Notes under the pieces: model-generated
The model's database searches: none
Seen by the model: the letters and a program-made list of their open reading frames with translations, nothing else
What the model was told of the DNA's origin: nothing
In this document: piece after piece, positions 55,700 through 64,000 of the stretch
Layout of the letters: every line of letters starts with the position of its first letter
Numbering within the stretch: the stretch's first letter is position 1
Assembly (NCBI GenBank): GCA_011799875.1
Contig: CM022301.1
Span: forward strand, 213,983,888-214,047,887
Direction of reading: 5' to 3'
Length of the DNA: 64,000 nt
DNA from: Thinopyrum elongatum
Lineage: Eukaryota > Streptophyta > Magnoliopsida > Poales > Poaceae
Program-made: the position numbers and the translations under genes

Positions 55700-56640
55700 C
55701 ATCAACTTTGCTTTATCTACTTCAATACCTCATTCAGAAATTTTATGCCCCAAGAGAATACCTTCATTCACCATAAAGTGGCACTTCTCCCAACTCAAGA
55801 CAAGATTAGTTTGTTCACATCTCTGCAAAAGTCAATCAAGGTTGCTTAAGCAACCATCAAAAGAAGTTCCGTAAACGGAGAAATCATCCATGAAAACCTC
55901 AACAATCTTTTCACAAAAGTCAGAGAATATAGTAGTCATACATCTTTGAAAAGTAGCAGGTGCATTGCATAAACCAAAAGGCATACGTCTATAAGAATAA
56001 GTTCCAAAAGGACAAGTAAAGGTGGTTTTCTCTTGATCGGATTGTGATACAAGTATTTGAGAGAAACCAGAATATCCATCAAGAAAGCAAAAGTGTGTAT
56101 GCTTAGACAATCTTTCTAACATTTGATCAATAAAAGGTAAGGTGTAATGATCTTTTCTAGTGGATTTGTTTAATTTTCTAAAATCATTTAGCATCCTGTA
56201 ACCAGTTACAATTCTTTGTGGAATGAGTTCATTTTTATCATTGGGAACAATGATAATGCCCCTTTCTTAGGGACACAATGAACGGGACTTACCCATCTAC
56301 TATTAGCTATGGGATAGATTATACCTGCTTCCAGAAGCTTTACTATTTCATTTCTTACCACCTCCTTCATCTTAGGATTTAATCCTCGTTGATGATCGAC
56401 AACTGGTTTAGCTTCAGGCTCCATATTAATTTTGTGCTGAGATAGAGTGGGACTAATGCCCTTAAGATCATCAAGAGTATATCCAATAGCAGCATGGTGC
56501 TTCCTCAGAGTTTTTAATAATCTCTTTTCTTCATGCTATGAAAGGTTAGCACTAATAATAACAGGGTATATCTTCTTTTCATCAAGATAAACATATTTCA
56601 GTGTATCAGGCAATTGTTTCAATTCAAACACAGGATCTCC
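55700..56640 (-). pseudogene. pol: Reverse transcriptase of element B
   Basis: Motifs NEIVKLLEAGIIYP, FCFLDGYSGFSQ, RRMPFGLCNAPATF and catalytic FMDDFSVYG are readable but spread over several frames. There is a one-base deletion after CVPKKG near 56265, a stop after CLSNLD near 55835, and the TGA at 55730-55732 shared with A. Non-functional. Confidence 0.88.
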
Positions 56641-56686
56641 CTTAGGTGGACGAGGACCTCCAAGAGTTTCAACAGGCAAATTGTGT

Positions 56687-57994
56687 TTATTGTTCTAGCG
56701 AATCAGTAGGAGGTACGACAATAGAAGCAAGACCAATAATTTCATCTTTACTAGAAAATTCTTTATCATGAGGTTGTCTACGAAACTTAGAGAAATTACA
56801 CTCATGAGAAATATCACCAAAGTTAACACTAACAGTTTCTTTAGCACAATCAATCTTAGCATTAACAATGTTCAAGAAAGGTCTACCAAATATAATCGGA
56901 TAAAAATCATCTTGTGGTGAACCAAGAACTAGAAAATCACAAGGGTATTTTATTTTTCCACACAAGACTTCAACATCTCTAACAATCCCAAGCGGTGAAA
57001 TAGTATCTCTATTTGCAAGCTTAATAGTAACATCAATATCTTCTATCTCAGCAGGTGCAATATCATTCATAATTTCTTAATATAAGGTAAATGAAATAGC
57101 ACTCACACTAGCACCCAAATCACATAAGCCATGATAACAATGAGCTCCTATTTTAATAGAGACAACAAGCATGCCAACAACAGGCTTATTCTTAGCTTTA
57201 GTATCGGGTTTGGCAATTCTAGTAGCTTCATCACAGAAGTAAATAACATGCCCATCTATTTTATCGACCAAGAGATCCTTAACCATAGCAACATTAGGTT
57301 CAACTTTAATTTGTTCAGAGGGTCTAGGTGCTCTAATATTACTTTTGTTAACCACGGTTGAAACCTTAGCATGTTCCTTAATCCTAATAGGAAAAGGTGG
57401 TTTCTCGATATGAGCAGTAGGCACAACTGGATCAACATTGTAAATGATAGTTTCACCTTTAACTATAACGGGATCCTCAATCTTTTCTTTAACAGGGGGG
57501 TGATATTTAAACCACTTCTCCTTAGGGAGATCAACATGAGTAGCAAATGATTCACAAAAAGAGGCTACTATCTCAAAGCCAAGTCCATATTTAGTGCTAA
57601 ACTTATGAAAAGCATCGGTATCCATAAAAGATTTAACACAATCAAACTCAAGTATTATACCTGACTCATTACCTTTGTAGAGTTCCCAATCTTCAGAGTT
57701 GCGTTTAATTCTTTCCAGAAGATCCCATCCAAATTCAATAGTTTTCTTCATAAAGGAGCCAGTCGAAGAAGAATCGAGCATGGTTTGATCATCATAAGAA
57801 ATTCGAGCATAAAAATTCTGTAAGATAATTTCTTTTGAAAGCTCATGATTGGGGCATGTGTACATCATGTATTTAAGCCTCCCCCAAGCTTGAGCAATGC
57901 TTTCTCCCTCACGAGGCCAAAAATTATATATATAATTCTGATCTCGATGAACTAGATGCATAGGATAAAACTTTTGATGAAATTCCAATTTCAA
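56687..57994 (-). pseudogene. gag-pol: gag end and protease of element B
   Basis: From MKLEFHQKFYPMHLVHRD through a long gag C-terminal part to the protease motif LCDLGASVSAIS. A stop at 57077-57079 (TAA where A has a glutamine codon) divides it, and the frame continues to 56687. After SLEQ about 100 bp present in A (YLLDHENDM region) are deleted. Confidence 0.88.
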
Positions 57995-58006
57995 TCGATT
58001 CCAATC

Positions 58007-58341
58007 TCACGTTCCAATATCATCACATAGACTATACCATGTCAATGCCTTTCCCCCCAAAGATAAAGGCAAAACCTTCTTATTAACTTGATCTCCGGGT
58101 AAACCTGCAAGCTTAAATAATCCATAAACTTCATCCACATAGACAAGGTGCATATCAGGATATAGCATTCCATCTACTGCATAAGGATTAGCAAGCAGTT
58201 TCTCTTTCATACCCGAAGGAATCTCATAATAAATATTTTTAGTAGGTGCAGTAGGTTGAGGAGCAGTTCTTTGTGCTTCTGTTCGAGGTGAACATACCCC
58301 GAACAAATCCCTCAAAGATTGTTTTCCATAGTAACAAGTAA
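58007..58341 (-). pseudogene. gag: gag start of element B
   Basis: Homologous to the A start at 5167. The ATG near 58332 (MENN) is followed at once by a frameshift relative to A; the conserved part then reads EIPSGMKEKLLANPYA to SLCDDIG. A stop at 58007-58009 replaces a tryptophan codon (TGG in A). Confidence 0.82.
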
Positions 58342-58406
58342 TAGTAAATTTCAGCACGTAATATAAATGTTTCCTTACCAAATTCCACTTACCAAAGGCA
58401 CTCGAC

Positions 58407-58424
58407 TCCCTGGCAATGGCGCAA
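58407..58424 (-). other. Primer binding site of element B (degenerate tRNA-Asp type)
   Basis: Minus strand TTGCGCCATTGCCAGGGA, three mismatches to the tRNA-Asp complement, near the 5' LTR end at 58436. Confidence 0.7.
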
Positions 58425-58435
58425 GAAAAGAGCCT

Positions 58436-58945
58436 TGATGACCCACAGGTATAGGGGATCAATCGTAGTATTTTCGATAAGTACGAGTGTCAAACACAAC
58501 AAGGAGCAGAAGGAAATGACAAGCGGCTTTCAACAAGGTATTTTCTGCAAGCACTGAAATTATCGGTAACGGGTAGTTTGATAGCAAGATAATTTGTAAC
58601 AGGTGACAAGTAGCAATAGTAAGTAAGGTGCAGCAAGGTAGCCCAATCCTTTTTGTTGCAAAGGACAGGCTGGAACGGTCTCTTATAGTAAGCAAAGCGT
58701 TCTTGAGGACACACGGGAATTTCATCTAGTCACTTTCATCATGTTTGTTTGATTCATGTTCGCTACTTTGATAATTTGATATGTGGGTGGACCAGTGCTT
58801 GGGTGATGTTCTTACTTGAACAAGCCTCCCACTTATGATTAACCCCTCTCGCAAGCATCCGCAACTACGAAATAAGAATTAAGATAAACCTAACCATAGC
58901 ATTAAACATATGGATCCAAATCAGCCCCTTACGGAATAGCGCATA
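58436..58945 (-). repeat. Partial 5' LTR of element B (cut by H)
   Basis: Matches the matching end of 45626-47130 (starts, plus, TGATGACCCACAGGTATAGG) to AATAGCGCATA, where Copia H is inserted. The rest should lie beyond the right edge. GCATA (58941-58945) would be H's target duplication. Confidence 0.9.
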
Positions 58946-60406
58946 TGAAAGTGTGTTATATTGACTAAAGGGGGGGTGAATAGGCGATTTTTACAAATTC
59001 GTCACAGAGGAAATACTACTTGAGGAATTTGCTAAGTGACGAACTACAAGCAGCGGAATAAGTACTCAGGTGCAAGCATAACATGGCAGTAACACAGTCA
59101 TTATGATGATATGAAACGAGCACAGAGCACCGGTAGCGTGTAAGCAGGATAAGCAGGCAAAAGACTAGATGACTGAAAAATTAGGATTGAGGAAATTGAG
59201 AAAGTCTTCTGTCAAAGTCTTCAAACAGTAACGATCAATTTCATCAACACATGAATGAGGAAATGAAAGGGTTGAGGAAATAGAACCAGTAGCTCGGTGA
59301 AGACAATGATTTGGTAGACCAGTTCCAACTGCTGTGATAGTTGTACGTCTTGTTGGAGCGGCTAGGTATTTAAACCTGAGGATACAATCCTCACCATATT
59401 CTCCTTGAGCTAAGGTCACACAGACCTCGCCCAATCACTCGTGGTAAGTCTTCACAGGTGACTTCCAAACCTTCACAGACTTGGTCACTCGGTGATCCAC
59501 AATTCCTCTTGGATGCTCTAGACCATGACGCCTAACCGTCTGGAGGATGCACAGTCCTCAAAGGTAACAAGCGCCGGTTCCACACAGGAACAATCTCTTC
59601 AGTGATGGTCAATCACTTTGGGTTTTAGGTGTTGGGTTTGGGTTTTTCCTCACTGATGATTTTCTCTCAAAGTCCTCGGAGGATGGGATGCTCTAAATGA
59701 CAAGTGTTAGTTTCTCTCGGAGCAGCCAACCAGCTAGTGGTTGTAGGGGGTGGCTATTTATAGCCGGGGAGCAGCCCGACATGATAAGACATAAATGCCT
59801 TTCAATGATATGACCGTTAGGTGGATAGGATATTTTGGACAGCTGGCGCATAGCACAACAACGGTCGGAAATTTAAGCTCTCAAATTCCTCAGGGCTATC
59901 ATGTTCCTCACTTGTAGGCAATCCGCACTGGCGAATTCCTAACTCCTCAGTAAGAACAAATTCCTCAGAGAACAGAAGATCTTCGTCTCTGTCACTGAAG
60001 AAATTGACTGAACTGTATGAGATTTCCAATGGCTTCACTCGAAAGGATTGGGTAGGTGTAGGATTTGAGATGAGCATCACTTGGAAACTTTTCCTTAGTT
60101 TTACCTCGACCCCCTTTAACAGTACGGTGTTTCCTATGACTCAAGAAAGAGAAAATGAAACTATGAAAACAAAAGTCTTCATGCTTCATAATCCTCGCAT
60201 CAATATCAAAGTCTTCAAGGTCACACCAATTTCCTCATTTTCAAAGTCTTCAACTGAAGACTTTCATTTTTAGGGGTCGACTTTCTTCATAAATATCAAA
60301 CTCCTCATAGACTTATAGACCTGTGTACACTCATAAACACATTAGTCCCTTAACCTATAAGTCTTCAATACACCAAAATCACTAAGGGGCAGTAGATGCA
60401 CTTACA
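58946..60406 (-). repeat. 3' LTR of element H
   Basis: 1461 bp with TG...CA ends. A minus-strand TATA box (CTATAAATA) lies at about 59755-59763. No ORF of note. Confidence 0.85.
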
Positions 60407-60420
60407 ATCTCCCCCTTTTT
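60407..60420 (-). other. Polypurine tract of element H
   Basis: Minus strand AAAAAGGGGGAGAT immediately upstream of the 3' LTR. Confidence 0.88.
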
Positions 60421-60931
60421 GGTGATTGATGAAAAATAGGTTAAGTTTTCAACGGGGATAAAACATATGAAGTGTAAATGCTGATATTGAGGAATTTGAT
60501 TGCAAGATATAGAGGAACTCCCCCTGAAGATGTGCATATTAAGGATTTTGCTTTGGATTGCAAATGCACATTGTAGAGTAATATCATGGAGATCTCCCCC
60601 TGTATCTTGTAATTCATACACATTTAACATATGATATGAAGAATTTGAAATGCATGATGAAATATGGTGTCTGACAAAATTCAGCTTGCGTGCATTAAGG
60701 TACTTGAGGAAATAAGCATGCAGAAAGTAGTTCAAAAGTATCAGACCACCATAGGACTTAAGTTTACAACTCATCAGAGCAAACACCTCAGAAAAGCAAG
60801 AGTTGTAACTTAACAGAAAAAAACAGCCCATATATAAGACCCGCTTGAAGAATAACTCAAATTTCTCCTGCTTTGTCATCGAATGACCAAAAGGGACGAA
60901 AAATGAGGACTAATGCCCCTGAAGAATATCA
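60421..60931 (-). other. Non-coding spacer of H between long ORF and polypurine tract
   Basis: 510 bp, AT-rich. It has two short repeated phrases with CTCCCCCTG (near 60524 and 60594) that resemble polypurine tracts on the minus strand. No gene seen. Confidence 0.6.
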
Positions 60932-63900
60932 TCATGAAGTCGATGGAGGAGCGCCAGCGCTGTTGGGGTCGTCTGTTGAGGTAGGGCCTGTCACAGTGTC
61001 GTTGAGATCTTCAGCTTCATCCGTCTCACGCGATGAAGAATATGAACTTGCGACGAGCTGAGGAACTTTGACCTTCTTGAATTTCTTCGAAGGAGGCTGA
61101 GACCATTCAAAGTCCTGTTGAAATCCCATCTGCTTGAGGTCTTCATCACCATAGAGGTGAGACAATATGGCCCAAGTGCGATCGAAGATTTCATGAGCAT
61201 AATAGTGATTCTTCTTCACAGTGTTTTGCGTGACAGTCATGTTCTGAAGAATTGAGCCAAATTGACGCTTGACCGATTTGTGATTGCGATCGGCCTTCTG
61301 ATGAAGACTTAGTAGAAGCTCATGATCAGTCATCACGCGTGGGGCAGTGGCTTGAGGAATTGGCTTTGAAGCTTTTGCGGCAGAGTCTTGAGTTGCAGAG
61401 TCATCATTGGTGGAATAAGATGCAGCTTTGCGAAACTGACCATCCAATGGACGAGTGCCTTCATCAATGACAGCAGCCTTGCCTTTTTCATCAACTGAGG
61501 AAATGGTCCATTTGAGGACTTCAATGGGTGGCAAATAGCTGAGGTGATTCTGACAATCTGCCTTGTAGTGAATTGAAGACCTGGTTCTGATGAATTTCAT
61601 AATCCATGGAGCATAAGGCTTCAACTCAAACGGTGACAGTGCAACATTTGCCAAAGTCCTCATGAATAAATCATGGTAGTTAATGGGAATACCGTGTATA
61701 ATGTTGAACAGCAGATTCTTCATGGTACCAACAACTTCCTCTTCTTCAGAGTTGTGGCCTTTGATCGGACTGAGGGTTTTGGTTAGAATGCGGTAAATTG
61801 TCCTAGGCACATAAAGCAAATCCTTCACTAGGAAGGTGGTTCTTGGATCTTGGCCAGACTTCAAAGGCTTCATTAGCACTTGCATCATATGATGAGAAAG
61901 TTCAGGTTCTTCATACATAAGCCTTGCGCCTTTAGCAGGTGGACTGATTGGGACGACATGAAGTAATTCAGAGGCCGGTGCTTTGTAGTGCGTGTTCTTA
62001 GTCATGTAATCAAGCAACCATGAATTGATATCAGCCACGTTCCCAGTGATGTGCAGAGTAGCATAGAATTGAAGAATTAGCTCTTCATTCCAATCGCAGA
62101 TGTCAGCACAGAAGTTCAGGAGCCCAGCTTCGTGCAGAACATTCAAGACAGGTTGAAAGCACGGGATGGACTCCATATCCACATGAGGAATTTGATGGTG
62201 CTCAAAGACCTTGTCCTTGTCAAACAGAAGTGATGAGTAGAAGTTCATTTGGCTTGCTGTCCAGAAGCGCTTGCGTCGAAGTCTTGCTGAGTCATATGGG
62301 TTGAAATCAGTGAAGAAATGATGCTCAGCGAAGAAATCGTCAACCTTGAACTTTGGCCTTTTAGCATGAGGATTTTGCTGCTTGGGATGAAGATTAGAAG
62401 TTGAAGGTTTCACAACCTCTTGGATCAATATCTCTGGAGCTGCTGACTGAGGAATTGAAGGTTCAGGTTCTTCAGCAGCTGTTTGAGTCACTATTTCTTC
62501 AGCAGTAGTAGCTGGAATTTCCTCAGGAATGGACAAAAGAGAAGATTGACATCCTTCAGATCCCGTTTTAATTTCTTCGGTTTGCACAGGGGACTGAGGA
62601 ATTGGATGCAGAGGTGCGGTCAATGGTGAATTGGGGTGAAGATTTTCCCAATAATCATCATTCAGCACAGGAGTAGTTGAACCAATGTCCACGTCTTCTT
62701 CAATTTCCTCAATGCCATCCTCTTTAGCTGTGAACTGAGGCATGGGCGATGATACCAGTGGGGTTGAAGGGATATCTTCCACTTCAATTTCTTCATCCAA
62801 CTGCTCTGAAGAAGCAGCAGAAGGATTCTCTTCATCTGTGTCATCTAGAATGACATATTCTTCACCAAAAGGAATGAGCTCCTTTGATGGCACTATTGAG
62901 ATTGGAACAACATCACTTGGGTTATTGAAAGAGCTCATCAAAGTCCTCACTTTCTTGGGAGTTGAGGACTCTGCAGAGGTTGATGCTTTCCTCTTCTTCA
63001 CAATTGCCTTCTCGGCAGCTTTGGTAAGGAGAGCAGATGAAGTGGGTTCAGTTTCTTCAGGCACAACTGATGCAGTTGCCCTGGCATGTTCAGTTTCTTC
63101 AGGCGCTACAAATGCTTCAGCAGGCCTGGGTTGATCTTCAGGCGCAACATTGGTGGTTGCCTGGCAGAGTCTTCAGGAGCTGGAATTTCTTCATCAGCCC
63201 GGGTATTCTCAGTTTCTTCATCAGCCTGATTTTTATCAGCAGCGCTTTCATTTTCTTCAGTAGACTGAGCAGTAGAATCAGCCTGAGGATTTTTTCGTTG
63301 CGATGGTGATGCAACGTTAGGCTTGAGGGACTTGGCAAGCTTTACAAATCTGACTTTGGCTCCTAGCCAATCGGCATAGTATCTGTCAAATTCATCACTG
63401 AGACCTTTGATTTCCGTTTGCAGAGCTACAAGTTCTTCAGGAGACATGTTCAGAACATTGTTCTTCAAAAAACGCTCCTTCTTGTACTGAGCCTTCTTGA
63501 CTTGCCTGCCCTTTTCAAATTTCCATTTTTCTTCACTGATGAATGCCGTCAACATGTGACTTTGACCAGGAGTGAGGTTCAATTCAGGCAGTGGAGTGTT
63601 TGGATCTTTGTGCCAGAGATCAATGAAATCGAGGATCTTCTTCGGATCCAGCATGAGAGGCACATAACTCCCTTTGGCTCTAGTGGCCCTTTCTTGCCTG
63701 TCCCTGATGATTTCAGCAAGTTCTTCATCATCAGCTCCATCGTCATCAGACGGAACATGGAACGCCACTTGCTTCTTATGAGGACTTGTCCTCGTTCCAC
63801 GTCCAGGAGTGGCCTTTTTCTTCAGCAGAGTTGGACCAGTTGAGGACCGTGGTGGAGCTGAGGAACTTGCAGATGCTCCAGAAGCAATTGAAAAACCTGC

Positions 63901-64000
63901 AGTCCATTGGCATGTTGCAAGATGCACTGGTGTTGAGGACTTAGCAGCATCAACTGAGGATTTTGTGGCAACAGAGGGAATTTGCACATCCCTTGAAGAA
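60932..64000 (-). pseudogene. Long accessory ORF of element H (env-like position), one frameshift
   Basis: The frame is open from the right edge (no ATG seen) to about 63106. A single-base shift near 63150-63180 is needed to continue in the frame that runs to a stop at 60932. Together it exceeds 1000 codons. The first part is S/T/K/D-rich, with FIDLWHKDPNTPLPELNL. The middle is acidic and proline-rich with repeated PEE/EIP phrases. A conserved-looking globular part (DFFAEHHFFTDFNPYD ... YVPRTIYRILTK ... LPPIEVLKW) resembles, from memory, the plant 'putative transposon protein' domain. The end is acidic. No signal peptide, membrane segment or catalytic motif is visible. Position before the 3' LTR matches the env-like ORF of SIRE elements. 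Confidence 0.65.

Larger units (their letters stand above)
45626..58945 (-). mobile_element. Athila-like Gypsy LTR retrotransposon B
   Basis: Minus strand: 5' LTR (from 58945 leftward to 58436, the rest beyond H), primer site 58407-58424, gag 58341-57077, protease from about 57170, RT and RNase H 56640-54851, integrase 50855-49696, ORF3 49140-48901, polypurine tract and 3' LTR 45626-47130. It is the same kind as A, and unlike A it keeps the integrase. Insertions: MITE 49365-49594, solo LTR 50856-54845, Copia H at 58946. Many stops and shifts. Confidence 0.92.
58946..64000 (-). mobile_element. SIRE/Maximus-like Copia element H (3' part)
   Basis: Minus strand. The 3' LTR is 58946-60406, starting TGTAAGTGCATCTACTGC and ending ATAACACACTTTCA. 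The tract AAAAAGGGGGAGAT (60407-60420) directly precedes it. This LTR start and tract are characteristic of SIRE/Maximus-type Copia elements. Upstream lies non-coding sequence (60421-60931) and a very long ORF (60932-64000). gag-pol and the 5' LTR are outside the window. Confidence 0.82.

Noticed and set aside
60932..63987. Host gene on the minus strand at the right end
   Set aside because: It lies upstream of a clear Copia polypurine tract and LTR in the same orientation, so it belongs to element H.
1..64000. tRNA or rRNA genes
   Set aside because: The only tRNA-like matches are the short primer binding sites; no cloverleaf or rRNA sequence was recognised.

Overview
The window is a piece of a large, repeat-packed grass genome, most likely Triticeae (wheat, Aegilops or barley type). 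Nearly every base can be placed in an LTR retrotransposon, a non-LTR retrotransposon or a miniature DNA transposon, stacked inside one another. I recognise no ordinary host gene, tRNA, rRNA or CRISPR array. The organism assignment rests on element architecture: Athila-type Gypsy elements with tRNA-Asp primer sites, a Tekay-like chromovirus with 4.1 kb LTRs, and a SIRE/Maximus-like Copia. Family names are not assigned, because that needs a repeat database.

Layout, left to right. 1-~1000: edge of a minus-strand LTR element (J). 1164-2222: truncated Gypsy-type LTR (K), cut by element A. 2223-38973: plus-strand Athila-like element A, expanded by four insertions: a non-LTR element in its 5' LTR (2720-4026); a GC-rich non-autonomous LTR element E (8434-13708), which sits where A's integrase should be and has no target-site duplication; a minus-strand non-autonomous element C (14502-21767, TSD GATAT), which splits A's third ORF; and a plus-strand chromovirus F (23355-37422, TSD CTCAT). 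A's 3' LTR stops at 38973 against minus-strand non-autonomous element D (38974-~44596), which carries a LINE fragment (41496-42225). 44597-45625: small degenerate fragments. 45626-58945: minus-strand Athila-like element B, interrupted by a Mutator-type MITE (49365-49594, 9-bp TSD) and by a solo LTR G (50856-54845, TSD TTCAT) that itself holds a hAT-type MITE (50996-51190, 8-bp TSD). 58946-64000: minus-strand Copia-like element H, inserted in B's 5' LTR and running off the right edge.

How the parts relate. A and B are two copies of the same kind of element. Each serves as an empty-site control for insertions in the other, and each carries a small acidic coiled-coil ORF3 after pol. C and D lack pol but share with A/B the tRNA-Asp-type primer site (seen in C), the polypurine tract and much of the 3' internal region, so they look like parasites of Athila-type machinery. 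All gag-pol frames seen are broken by stops, frameshifts, insertions or deletions. Two small frames survive better than pol: A's ORF3, and a 66-codon antisense ORF in the 3' internal region that is open in A, B and D and frameshifted in C.

The most unusual signals are the antisense ORF; an extra ORF between the primer site and gag in F; exon-like acidic peptide blocks shared by the LTRs of two different families (F and G); an LTR-like segment placed before ORF3; twin-hairpin modules repeated through C and D; and the recombinant structure of E.
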